A DNA stretch of 64,000 bases from Hydractinia symbiolongicarpus (taxonomy: Eukaryota; Cnidaria; Hydrozoa; Anthoathecata; Hydractiniidae). This document shows, in pieces, positions 10,441 through 23,466 of this stretch. The translations under genes and the position numbers were made by a program. The notes under the pieces are model-generated. The model had not been told where the DNA came from. It ran no database searches and saw only the letters and a list, made by a program, of their open reading frames with translations. The stretch is from NCBI RefSeq assembly GCF_029227915.1, contig NC_079881.1, positions 3,348,001 to 3,412,000 on the forward strand, written 5' to 3'. How positions within the stretch are numbered: position 1 is the stretch's first letter; every line of letters starts with the position of its first letter.

Positions 10441-11559
10441 TCTTCAACGCGCGATAACAGCTAGGATTGGTCCCACAGTAAAAAATGACTTATTTCTCTA
10501 AATTTTTAAATTAAGCGCTACCAGAGCGCCCAGTGTAATCGCTGAGTTCCGGCAATCATGTCAAATTAGAAGAATGTTATTTCCTGGAATTTAATTGTCT
10601 CATTTATCACATTCATGAGGTCAAAATACAAAATCAATTCAATAAAGTCCCAAAGTCAATCAATTCACTGTTAAGAGCGATGCAACCTAGTAATATCAGA
10701 AAAATATCGCCAAATACATGTTGGTACGAATATGTGACGCAACCGTTGTAACTCAAAAGAATTGATACTGTTAGAAAATCAATGAAAGGTAGTTTTTGAA
10801 ACTGTCTCTAAATCTTCAGCGCGCACTAACGGCTGAGATTGGTCCCACAGTAAAAAATGACTTATTTATCTAAATTTTTAAATAAAGCGCTACCACAGCG
10901 CCCACTGTAATCGCTGAGTTCCAGCAATCATGATAAATTAAGAAGAATGTTTTTTCTTGGAGTCCAATTGGCTCACTTATCACATTAATAGAGTCAAAGA
11001 CCACAATCAGTTCAATTAAGTCCCACAGTCAATCGTTTCACTGTTAAAAGCGATACCACCTAGTAATATCAGATAATTATGGCTAAATACATGTTGGTAC
11101 GAATTTGTGACACAGCCGTTGTAACTCAAATGGACTGACTCCGTTAGAAAGACAATGAAATGTAGTTTTTCAAATTGTCTCTATTTCTTCAGCGAGCGCT
11201 AACGGCTAGGATTGGTCCCACAGTAAAAAATTACTTACTTCTCTAAATTTTTTAACGAAAGCGGTACCACAGCGGCCACTGTAATCGCTGAGTTCCAGCA
11301 ATCATTTCAAATTAAGAAGAATGTTATTTCTTGGAGTCCAATTGGCTCACTTATCACATTAATCCGGTCACAGTCCAAGATCAAATCAATTAAGTCCCAC
11401 AGTCAATCGTTTCACTGGTAAAAGCGATGCAACCTAGTAATATCAGAAAAATATCGCTAAATACATATTGGTACGAATATGTGACTCAACCGTTGTAACT
11501 CAAAAGGATTGATACTGTTAGAAAATCAATGAAATGTAGTTTTTGAAGCTGTCTCTAAA
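9697..11559. repeat. Five-monomer segment, repeated at 11560 (1863 bp)
   Basis: The order r7, r8, P, Q, R at 9697, 10070, 10441, 10813 and 11186 is followed by r7-like, r8-like, P and Q-hybrid at 11560, 11932, 12303 and 12675. The offset is 1862-1863 bp, five monomers. The r7/r8 markers (cttcagcgtgcac or cgtgcataacgg; gagcgctagcgg) recur in the same order. This segment bridges domains 1 and 2 and shows that domain 2 arose partly from domain 1 types. Confidence 0.82.
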
Positions 11560-12674
11560 TCTTCAGCGTGCATAACGGCTCAGATTGGTCCCACAGTAAA
11601 AAATGACTTATTTATCTAAATTTTTAAATAAAGCGATACCACAGCGCCCAGTGTAATCGCTGAGTTCCAGCAATCATGTCAAATTAAGAAGAATGTTTTT
11701 TCTTGGAGTCCAATTGGCTCACTTATCACATTAATAGGGTGAAAGACCACAATCAGTTCAATTAAGTCCCACAGTCAATCGTTTCACTGTTAAAAGCGAT
11801 ACCACCTAGTAATATCAGAAAATTATGGCTAAATACATGTTGGTACGAATATGTGACACAGCTGCTGTAACTCAAATGGACTGACACCGTTAGAAAGACA
11901 ATGAAATTTGGTTTCTGAAATTGTCTCTATTTCTTCAGCGAGCGCTAGCGGCTAGGATTGGTCCCACAGTAAAAAATGACTTATTTCTCTAAATTTTTAA
12001 ATGAAGCGCTACCGCAGCGCCCAGTGTAATCGCTGAGCTACAGCAATCATTTCAAATTAAGAAGAATGTTATTTCTTGGAGTCCAATTGGCTCACTTATC
12101 ACATTAATCAGGTAACAGTCCAAAATCAATTCAACTAAGACCCACAGTCAATCGTTACACTGTTTAAAGCGATACCACCTAGTAATATCGGAAAAATATC
12201 ACTAAATACATGTTGGTACGAATATGTGACGCAACCATTGTAACTCAAACGTTGATACTGTTAGAAAGTCAATGAAATGTAGTTTTTGAAACTTTCTCTA
12301 TTTCTTCAACGCGCGATAACAGCTAGGATTGGTCCCACAGTAAAAAATGACTTATTTCTCTAAATTTTTAAATTAAGCGCTACCAGAGCGCCCAGTGTAA
12401 TCGCTGAGTTCCGGCAATCATGTCAAATTAGAAGAATGTTATTTCCTGGAATTTAATTGTCTCATTTATCACATTCATGAGGTCAAAATACAAAATCAGT
12501 CCAATTAAATCCCACAGTCAATCAATTCACTGTTAAGAGCGATGCAACCTAGTAATATCAGAAAAATATCGCCAAATACATGTTGGTACGAATATGTGAC
12601 GCAACCGTTGTAACTCAAAAGGATTGATACTGTTAGAAAATCAATGAAATGTAGTTTTTGAAACTGTCTCTAAA

Positions 12675-13042
12675 TCTTCAGCGCGCACTAACGGCTCAGA
12701 TTGGTCCAACAGTAAAAAATGACTTATTTATCTAAATTTTTAAATAAAGCGCTACCACAGCGCCCACTGTAATCGCTGAGTTCCAGCAATCATGATAAAT
12801 TAAGAATAATGTTTTTTCTTGGAGTCCAATTGGCTCACTTATCACATTAATAGAGTCAAAGACCACAATCAGTTCAATTAAGTCCCACAGTCAATCGTTT
12901 CACTGTTAAAAGCGATACCACCTAGTAATATCGGAAAAATATCACTAAATACATGTTGGTACGAATATGTGACGCAACCATTGTAACTCAAACGTTTTGA
13001 TACTGTTAGAAAGTCAATGAAATGTACTTTTTGAAACTTTCT
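12675..13042. repeat. Shortened hybrid monomer Q/P (368 bp)
   Basis: It begins as type Q (gcgcgcactaacggctcag, catgataaattaag). After tcactgttaaaagcgatacc it ends with the tail that precedes P monomers (aaccattgtaactcaaacg). Near its 3' end gaaactttctctatttcttc is reduced to gaaactttcttcttc, which accounts for the short length. Confidence 0.78.
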
Positions 13043-16023
13043 TCTTCAACGCGCGATAACAGCTAGGATTGGTCCCACAGTAAAAAATGACTTATTTCTC
13101 TAAATTTTTAAACTAAGCGCTACCAGAGCGCCTAGTGTAATCGCTCAGTTCCGGCAATCATGTCAAATTAGAAGAATGTTATTTCCTGAAATTTAATTGT
13201 CTCATTTATCACATCCATGAGGTCAAAATAAAAAATCAGTTCAATTAAGTCCCACAGTCAATCGATTCACTGTTAAGAGCGATGCAACCTAGTAATATCA
13301 GAAAAATATCGCTAAATACATGTTGGTACGAATATGTGACGCAACCGTTGTAACTCAAAAGGATTGATACTGTTAGAAAATCAATGAAATGTAGTTTTTG
13401 AAACTGCCTCTAAATTTTCAGCGCGCAAAACGGCTCAGATTGGCCCCACAGTAAAAAATGACTTATTTATCTAAATTTTTAAATAAAGCGCTACCACAGC
13501 GCCCACTGTAATCGCTGAGTTCCAGCAATCATGTTAAATTAAGAAGAATGTTTTTTCTTGGAGTCCAATTGGCTCACTTATCACATTAATAGAGTCAAAG
13601 ACCACAATCAGTTCAATTAAGTCCCACAGTCAATCGTTTCACTGTTAAAAGCGATACCACCTAGTAATATCAGAAAATTATGGCTAAATACATGTTGGTA
13701 CGAATATGTGACGCAACCGTTGTAACTCAAAAGGATTGATACTGTTAGAAAGTCAATGAAATGTAGTTTTTGAAACTGTCTTTATTTGTTCAGCGCGCGA
13801 TGACGGCTAGGATTGGCCCCACAGTAAAAAATTACTTACTTCTCTAAATTTTTTAAAGAAAGCGGTACCACAGCGCCCAGTGTAATCGCTGAGTTCCGGC
13901 AATCATGTCAAATTAGAAGAATGTTATTTCCTGGAGTTCAATTGTCTCATTTATAACACTTATAAGGTCGAAGTCCAAAGTCATTCAATTAAGTCCCACA
14001 GTCAATCGTTTCACTGTTAAAAGCGATGCAACCTAGTAATATCAGAATAATATCGCTAAATACATGTTGGTACGAATATTTGACGCAACCGCTGTAACTC
14101 AAAAGGATTGATACTGTTAGAAAGTCAATGAAATGTAGTTTTTGAAACTGTCTCTAAATCTTCAGCGCGCCCTAACGGATCAGATTGGTCCCACAGTAAA
14201 AAATGACTTATTTATCTAAATTTTCAAATAAAGCGCTACCACAGTGCCCAGTGTAATCGCTGAGTTCCAGCAATCATTTCAAATTAAGAAGAATGTTATT
14301 TCTTGGAGTCCAATTGGCTCACTTATCACATTAATCAGGTCACAGTCCAAAATCAATTCAACTAAGACCCACAGTCAATCGTTTCACTGTTAAAAGCGAT
14401 ACCACCTAGTAATATCGGAAAAATATCACTAAATACATGTTGGTGCAAATATGTGACGCAACCATTGTAACTCAAACGGATTGATACTGTTAGAAAGTCA
14501 ATGAAATGTAGTTTTTGAAACTTTCTGTATTTCTTCAACGCGCGATAACGGCTAGGATTGGTCCCACATTACAAAATGACTTATTTATCTAAACTTTTAA
14601 ATACACAGCTAACGCAGCGCCCAGTGTAATCGCTGAGTTACAGCAATCATTTCAAATTAAGAAGAATGTTCTTTCTTGGAGTCCAATTGGCTGACTTATC
14701 ACATTAATCAGGTAACAGTCCAAAATCAATTCAACTAAGACCCACAGTCAATCGTTACACTGTTTAAAGCGATGCCACCTAGTAATATCGGAAAAATATC
14801 ACCAAATACATGTTGGTACGAATATGTGACGCAACCATTGTAACTCAAACGTTTTGATACTGTTAGAAAGTCAATGAAATGTAGTTTTTGAAACTTTCTC
14901 TATTTCTTCAACGCGCGATAACAGCTAGGATTGGTCCCACAGTAAAAAATGACTTATTTCTCTAAATTTTTGCATTAAGCGCTACCAGAGCGCCCAGTGT
15001 AATCGCTGAGTTCCGGCAATCATGTTAAATTAGAAGAATGTTATTTCCTGGAATTTAATTGTCTCATTTATCACATTCATGAGGTCAAAATACAAAATCA
15101 GTTCAATTAAGTCCCACAGTCAATCGATTCACTGTTAAGAGCGATGCAACCTAGTAATATCAGAAAAATATCGCCAAATACATGTTGGTACGAATATGTG
15201 ACGCAACCGTTGTAACTCAAAAGGATTGATACTGTTAGAAAATCAATGAAATGTAGTTTTTGAAACTGTCTCTAAATCTTCAGCGCGCACTAACGGCTCA
15301 GATTGGTCCCACAGTAAAAAATGACTTATTTATCTAAATTTTTAAATAAAGCGCTACCACAGCGCCCACTGTAATCGCCGAGTTCTAGCAATCATGATAA
15401 ATTAAGAAGAATGTTTTTTCTTGGAGTCCAATTGGCTCACTTATCACATTAATAGAGTCAAAGACCACAATCAGTTCAATTAAGTCCCACAGTCAATCGT
15501 TTCACTGTTAAAAGCGATACCACCTAGTAATATCAGAAAATTATGGCTAAATACATGTTGGTACGAATATGTGACACAGCCGTTGTAATTCAAATGGACT
15601 GACTCCGTTAGAAAGACAATAAAATGTAGTTTTTGAAATTGTCTCTATTTCTTCAGCGAGCGCTAACGGCTAGGATTGGTCCCACAGTAAAAAATTACTT
15701 ACTTCTCTAAATTTTTTAACGAAAGCGGTACCACAGCGGCCACTGTAATCGCTGAGTTCCAGCAATCATTTCAAATTAAGAAGAATGTTATTTCTTGGAG
15801 TCCAATTGGCTCACTTATCACATTAATCCGGTCACAGTCCAAGATCAATTCAATTAAGTCCCACAGTCAATCGTTTCACTGGTAAAAGCGATGCAACCTA
15901 GTAATATCAGAAAAATATCACTAAATACATGTTGGTACGAATATGTGACGCAACCATTGTAACTCAAACGTTTTGATACTGTTAGAAAGTCAATGAAATG
16001 TAGTTTTTGAAACTTTCTCTATT

Positions 16024-16390
16024 TCTTCAACGCGCGATAACAGCTAGGATTGGTCCCACAGTAAAAAATGACTTATTTCTCTAAATTTTTACATTAAGCG
16101 CTACCAGAGCGCCCAGTGTAATCGCTGAGTTCCGGCAATCATGTTAAATTAGAAGAATGTTATTTCCTGGAATTTAATTGTCTCATTTATCACATTCATG
16201 AGGTCAAAATACAAAATCAGTTCAATTAAGTCCCACAGTCAATCGATTCACTGTTAAGAGCGATGCAACCTAGTAATATCAGAAAAATATCGCCAAATAC
16301 ATGTTGGTACGAATATGTGACGCAACCGTTGTAACTCAAAAGGATTGATACTGTTAGAAAATCAATGAAATGTAGTTTTTGAAACTTTCT
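16024..16390. repeat. Short monomer (367 bp) with 5-bp 3' deletion
   Basis: A P-type monomer whose last bases read gaaactttcttcttcaac where neighbours read gaaactttctctatttcttc. The same 5-bp loss ends the monomers at 12675 and 17508. Sharing of a small deletion by three monomers shows they descend from one mutant copy spread within domain 2. Confidence 0.85.
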
Positions 16391-19300
16391 TCTTCAACGC
16401 GCGATAACAGCTAGGATTGGTCCCACAGTAAAAAATGACTTATTTCTCTAAATTTTTAAACTAAGCGCTACCAGAGCGCCCAGTGTAATCGCTGAGTTCC
16501 GGCAATCATGTCAAATTAGAAGAATGTTATTGCCTGGAATTTAATTGTCTCATTTATCACATTCATGAGGTCAAAATACAAAATCAGTTCAATTAAGTCC
16601 CACAGTCAATCGATTCACTGTTAAGAGCGATGCAACCTAGTAATATCAGAAAAATATCGCTAAATACATGTTGGTACGAATATGTGACGCAACCGTTGTA
16701 ACTCAAAAGGATTGATACTGTTAGAAAATCAATGAAATGTAGTTTTTGAAACTGCCTCTAAATTTTCAGCGCGCACTAACGACTCAGATTAGTCCCACAG
16801 TAAAAAATGACTTATTTATCTAAATTTTTAAATAAAGCGCTACCACAGCGCCCACTGTAATCGCTGAGTTCCAGCAATCATGTTAAATTAAGAAGAATGT
16901 TTTTTCTTGGAGTCCAATTGTCTCACTTATCACATTAATAGAGTCAAAGACCACAATCAGTTCAATTAAGTCCCACAGTCAATCGTTTCACTGTTAAAAG
17001 CGATACCACATAGTAATATCAGAAAATTATGGCTAAATACATGTTGGTACGAATATGTGACACAGCCGTTGTAACTCAAAAGGATTGATACTGTTAGAAA
17101 GTCAACGAAATGTAGTTTGTGAAACTGTCTTAATTTGTTCAGCGCGCGATGATGGCTAGGATTGGCCCCACAGTAAAAAATTACTTACTTCTCTAAATTT
17201 TTTAAAGAAAGCGGTACCACAGCGCCCAGTGTAATCGCTGAGTTCCGGCAATCATCTCAAATTAGAAGAATGTTATTTCCTGGAGTTCAATTGTCTCATT
17301 TATAACACTTATAAGGTCGAAGTCCAAAGTCATTCAATTAAGTCCCACAGTCAATCGTTTCACTGTTAAAAGCGATACCACCTAGTAATATCAGAAAAAT
17401 ATCGCTAAATACATATTGGTACGAATATGTGACTCAACCGTTGTAACTCAAAAGGATTGATACTGTTGGAAAGTCAATGAAATGTAGTTTTTGAAACTGT
17501 CTCTAAATCTTCAGCGACCCCTAACGGCTCAGATTGGTCCCACAGTGAAAAATGACTTATTTATCTAAATTTTTTAATAAAGCGCTACCACAGCGCCCAG
17601 TGTAATCGCTGAGTTCCAGCAATCATTTCAAATTAAAAAGAATGTTATTTCTTGGAGTCCAATTGGCTCACTTATCACATTAATCAGGTAACAGTCCAAA
17701 ATCAATTCAACTAAGACCCACAGTCAATCGTTACACTGTATAAGCGATACCACCTAGTAATATCGGAAAAATATCACTGAATACATGTTGGTACGAATAT
17801 GTGACGCAACCATTGTAACTCAAACGTTTTGATACTGTTAGAAAGTCAATGAAATGTAGTTTTTGAAACTTTCTTCTTCAACGCGCGATAACAGCTAGGA
17901 TTGGTCCCACAGTAAAAAATGACTTATTTCTCTAAATTTTTAAACTAAGCGCTACCAGAGCGCCCAGTGTAATCGCTCAGTTCCGGCAATCATGTCAAAT
18001 TAGAAGAATGTTATTTCCTGGAATTTAATTGTCTCATTTATCACATTCATGAGGTCAAAATACAAAATCAGTTCAATTAAGTCCCACAGTCAATCGATTC
18101 ACTGTTAAGAGCGATGCAACCTAGTAATATCAGAAAAATATCGCTAAATACATGTTGGTACGAATATGTGACGCAACCGTTGTAACTCAAAAGGATTGAT
18201 ACTGTTAGAAAATCAATGAAATGTAGTTTTTGAAACTGCCTCTAAATTTTCAGCGCGCACTAACGGCTCAGATTGGTCCCACAGTAAAAAATGACTTATT
18301 TATCAAAATTTTTAAATAAAGCGCCACCACAGCGCCCACTGTAATCGCTGAGTTCCAGCAATCATGTTAAATTAAGAAGAATGTTTTTTCTTGGAGTCCA
18401 ATTGGCTCACTTATCACATTAATAGAGTCAAAGACCACAATCAGTTCAATTAAGTCCCACAGTCAATCGTTTCACTGTTAAAAGCGATACCACCTAGTAA
18501 TATCAGAATAATATCGCTAAATACATGTTGGTACGAATATGTGACGCAACCGCTGTAACTCAAAAGGATTGATACTGTTAGAAAGTCAATGAAATGTAGT
18601 TTTTGAAACTGTCTCTAAATCTTCAGCGCGCCCTAACGGCTCAGATTTGTCCCACAGTAAAAAATGACTTATTTATCTAAATTTTTAAATAAAGCGCTAC
18701 CACAGTGCCCAGTGTAATCGCTGAGTTCCAGCAATCATTTCAAATTAAAAAGAATGTTATTTCTTGGAGTCCAATTGGCTCACTTATCACATTAATCAGG
18801 TCACAGTCCAAAATCAATTCAACTAAGACCCACAGTCAATCGTTTCACTGTTAAAAACGATACCACCTAGTAATATCGGAAAAATATCACTAAATACATG
18901 TTGGTGCAAATATGTGACGCAACCATTGTAACTCAAACGGATTGATACTGTTAGAAAGTCAATGAGATGTAGTTTTTGAAACTTTCGGTATTTCTTCAAC
19001 GCGCGATAACGGCTAGGATTGGTCCCACATTACAAAATGACTTATTTATCTAAACTTTTAAATACACAGCTAACGCAGCGCCCAGTGTAATCGCTGAGTT
19101 CCAGCAATCATGTCAAATTAAGAAGAATGTTATTTCTTGGAGTCTAATTGGCTCACTTATCACATTAATCAAGTCACAGTCCGAAATCAATTCAACTAAG
19201 TCCCACAGTCAATCGTTCCACTGTTAAAAGCGATGCAACCTAGTAATATCAGAAAATTATCGCTAATTACATGTTGGTAGGAATATGTGACCCAACCGTT

Positions 19301-20110
19301 GTAACTCAATCGAACTGACACCGTTAGAAAGACAATGAAATGTAGTTTTTGAAACTTTCTGTATTTCTTCAACGCGCGATAACGGCTAGGATTGGTCCCA
19401 CATTACAAAATGACTTATTTATCTAAACTTTTAAATACAAAGCTAACGCAGCGCCCAGTGTAATCGCTGAGTTCTAGCAATCATGTCAAATTAAGAAGAA
19501 TGTTTTTTCTTGGAGTCCAATCGGCTCACCTATCACATTAATAAGGTCAAAGTCCAACATCAGTTCAATTACGTCGCACAGTCAATCGTTTCACTGTTAA
19601 AAGCGATACCACCAAGTAATATCGGAGAAATATCACTATATACATTTTGGTACGAATATGTGACGCAACTGTTGTAACTCAAAAGGATTGATACTGTTAA
19701 AAAGTCAACGAAATGTAGTTTTTGAAACTGCCTTTATTTGTTCAGCGCGCGATAACGGCTAGGGTAGGTCCCACAGTACAAAATGACATATTTCTCTAAA
19801 TTTTTAAATGAAGCGCTACCACAGCGCCCAGTGTAATCGCTGTGTTCCGGAAATCATGTCAAATTAGAAGAATGTTATTTCCTGGAGTTCAATTGTCTCA
19901 TTTATCACATTCATAAGGTCAAAATACAAAATCATTTCAATTAAGTGCCACAGTCAATCGATTCACTGTTGAGAGAGATGCAGCCTAGTAATATCAGAAA
20001 AATATCGCTAAATACATGTTGGTACGAATATGTGACGCAACCGTTGTAACTCAAAAGGATTGATACTGTTAGAAAGTCAATGAAATGTAGTTTTTGAAAC
20101 TGTATCTAAA

Positions 20111-23100
20111 TCTTCAGCGCGCCCTAACGGATCAGATTAGTCCCACAGTAAAAAATGACTTATTATTCTAAATTTTTAAATAAAGCGCTACCACAGCGCC
20201 TAGAGTTATCGCTGAGGTCCAGCAATCATTTCAAATTAAGAAGAATGTTATATCTTGGAGTCCAATTGGCTCACTTATCACATTAATCAAGTCACAGTCC
20301 GAAATCAATTCAACTAAATCCCACAGTCAATCGTTCCACTGTTAAAAGCGATGCAACCTAGTAATATCAGAAAATTATCGCTAAATACATGTTGGTACGA
20401 ATATGTGACCCAACCGTTGTAACTCAAACGAACTGACACCGTTAGAAAGACAATGAAATGTAGTTTTTGAAATTGTCTCTATATCTTCAGCGAGCGCTAA
20501 CGGCTAGGATTGGTCCCACAGTAAAAAATTACTTACTTCTCTAAAGTTTTTAACGAAAGCGGTACCACAGCGCCCAGTGTAATCGCTGAGTTCCAGCAAT
20601 CATTTCAAATTAAGAAGAATGTTATTTCTTGGAGTCCAATTGGCTCACTTATCACATTAATCCGGTCACAGTCCAAAATCAATTCAATTAAGTCCCACAT
20701 CAATCGTTTCACTGTTAAAAGCGATGCAACCTAGTAATATCAGAAAATTATCGCTAATTACATGTTGGTACGAATATGTGACCCAACCGTTGTAACTCAA
20801 TCAAACTGACACCGTTAGAAAGACAATGAAATGTAGTTTTTGAAATTGTCTCTATTTCTTCAGCGAGCGCTAACGGCTAGGATTGGTCCCACAGTAAAAA
20901 ATTACTTACTTCTCTAAATTTTTTAACGAAAGCGGTACCACAGCGCCCAGTGTAATCGCTGAGTTCCGGCAATCATGTCAAATTAGAAGAATGTTATTTC
21001 CTGGAGTCCAATTGTCTGATTTATAACGTTTATAAGGTCGAAGTCCAACATCAGTTTAATTAAGTCCCACAGTCAATCGTTTCACTGTTAAAAGCGATGC
21101 CACCAAGTAATATCGAAAAAATATCACTATATATATTTTGGTACGAATATGTGACGCAACCGTTGAAACTCAAAAGGATTGATACTGTTAGAAAGTCAAC
21201 GAAATGTAGTTTTTGAAACTGTCTTTATTTGTTCAGCGCGCGATGACCGCTAGGATTGGCCCCACAGTAAAAAATTACTTACTTCTCTAAATTTTTTAAA
21301 GAAAGCGGTACCACAGCGCCCAGTGTAATCGCTGAGTTCCGGCAATCATGTCAAATTAGAAGAATGTTATTTCCTGGAGTTCAATTGTCTCATTTATAAC
21401 ACTTATAAGGTCGAAGTCCAAAGTCATTCAATTAAGTCCCACAGTCAATCGTTTCACTGTTAAAAGCGATGCAACCTAGTAATATCAGAATAATATCGCT
21501 AAATACATGTTGGTACGAATATGTGACGCAACCGCTGTAACTCAAAAGGATTGATACTGTTAGAAAGTCAATGAAATGTAGTTTTTGAAACTGTCTCTAA
21601 ATCTTCAGCGCTTCCTAACGGCTCAGATTGGTCCCACAGTAAAAAATGACTTATTTATCTAAATTTTTAAATAAAGCGCTACCACAGTGCCCAGTGTAAT
21701 CGCTGAGTTCCAGCAATCATTTCAAATTAAAAAGAATGTTATTTCTTGGAGTCCAATTGGCTCACTTATCACATTAATCAGGTCACAGTCCAAAATCAAT
21801 TCAACTAAGACCCACAGTCAATCGTTTCACTGTTAAAAACGATACCACCTAGTAATATCGGAAAAATATCACTAAATACATGTTGGTGCAAATATGTGAC
21901 GCAACCATTGTAACTCAAACGGATTGATACTGTTAGAAAGTCGATGAAATGTAGTTTTTGAAACTTTCGGTATTTCTTCAACGCGCGATAACGGCTAGGA
22001 TTGGTCCCACATTACAAAATGACTTATTTATCTAAACTTTTAAATACACAGCTAACGCAGCGCCCAGTGTAATCGCTGAGTTCCAGCAATCATGTCAAAT
22101 TAAGAAGAATGTTATTTCTTGGAGTCTAATTGGCTCACTTATCACATTAATCAAGTCACAGTCCGAAATCAATTCAACTAAGTCCCACAGTCAATCGTTC
22201 CACTGTTAAAAGCGATGCAACCTAGTAATATCAGAAAATTATCGCTAATTACATGTTGGTACGAATATGTGACCCAACCGTTGTAACTCAATCGAACTGA
22301 CACCGTTAGAAAGACAATGAAATGTAGTTTTTGAAACTTTCTGTATTTCTTCAACGCGCGATAACGGCTAGGATTGGTCCCACATTACAAAATGACTTAT
22401 TTATCTAAACTTTTAAATACACAGCTAACGCAGCGCCCAGTGTAATCGCTGAGTTCTAGCAATCATGTCAAATTAAGAAGAATGTTTTTTCTTGGAGTCC
22501 AATCGGCTCACCTATCACATTAATAAGGTCAAAGTCCAACATCAGTTCAATTACGTCCCACAGTCAATCGTTTCACTGTTAAAAGCGATACCACCAAGTA
22601 ATATCGGAGAAATATCACTATATACATTTTGGTACGAATATGTGACGCAACTGTTGTAACTTAAAAGGATTGATACTGTTAAAAAGTCAACGAAATGTAG
22701 TTTTTGAAACTGTCTTTATTTGTTCAGCGCGCGATAACGGCTAGGGTAGGTCCCACAGTACAAAATGACTTATTTATCTAAATTTTTAAATAAAGCGCTA
22801 CCACAGCGCCCAGTGTAATCGCTGAGTTCCAGCAATCATGTCAAATTAGAAGAATGTTATTTCCTGGAGTTCAATTGTCTCATTTATCACATTCATAAGG
22901 TCATATATACAAAATCATTTCAATTAAGTGCCACAGTCAATCGATTCACTGTTGAGAGAGATGCAGCCTAGTAATATCAGAAAAATATCGCTAAATACAT
23001 GTTGGTACGAATATGTGACGCAACCGTTGTAACTCAAAAGGATTGATACTGTTAGAAAGCCAATGAAATGTAGTTATTGAAATGGTCACTATTTCTTCAG

Positions 23101-23466
23101 CGCGCGCTAACGGCTAGGATTGGTACCGCAGTAAAAAATGACTTATTTCTCTAAATTTTTAAATGAAGCGCTACCACAGCGCCCAGTGTAATCGCTGTGT
23201 TCCGGAAATCATGTCAAATTAGAAGAATGTTATTTCCTGGAGTTCAATTGTCTCATTTATCACATTCATAAGGTCATATATACAAAATCATTTCAATTAA
23301 GTGCCACAGTCAATCGATTCACTGTTGAGAGAGATGCAGCCTAGTAATATCAGAAAAATATCGCTAAATACATGTTGGTACGAATATGTGACGCAACCGT
23401 TGTAACTCAAAAGGATTGATACTGTTAGAAAGTCAATGAAATGTAGTTTTTGAAACTGTATCTAAA
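20111..23466. repeat. Domain 3 HOR copy 1 (9 monomers, 3356 bp)
   Basis: Order W Y Z S T U U V B at 20111, 20484, 20857, 21230, 21602, 21975, 22348, 22721 and 23094. It is colinear with the copies at 27569 and 30924. It differs from them by small private changes, such as gaggtccagc in W and tcatatatac in V and B where the later copies have tcaaaatac. Confidence 0.88.

Larger units (their letters stand above)
10441..18619. repeat. Domain 2: scrambled 4-5-monomer repeat
   Basis: Monomer starts are 10441, 10813, 11186, 11560, 11932, 12303, 12675, 13043, 13415, 13787, 14159, 14532, 14905, 15277, 15650, 16024, 16391, 16763, 17136, 17508, 17875 and 18247. Type P has cgataacagctagg, accagagcgc and cattcatgaggtc. 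Q has a cactaacggctcag head with a cactgtaatcg middle. R is ttacttacttctc with agcggtaccac. S is gatgacggctaggattggcc. T is gccctaacgg, and U is cacattacaaaatg. The order is P Q R r7 r8 P Q/P P' Q S T U P Q R P P' Q S T P' Q. P' is P preceded by a 5-bp deletion. No single HOR length dominates; recurring spacings are 1862, 1484 and 1119 bp. Confidence 0.85.

Noticed and set aside
11215-11270. KpnI-type ggtacc palindrome in agcggtaccac monomers as a functional site
   Set aside because: It arises from a single C-to-G change in gcgctaccac and simply marks R, Y, Z and S type monomers; nothing suggests a role.
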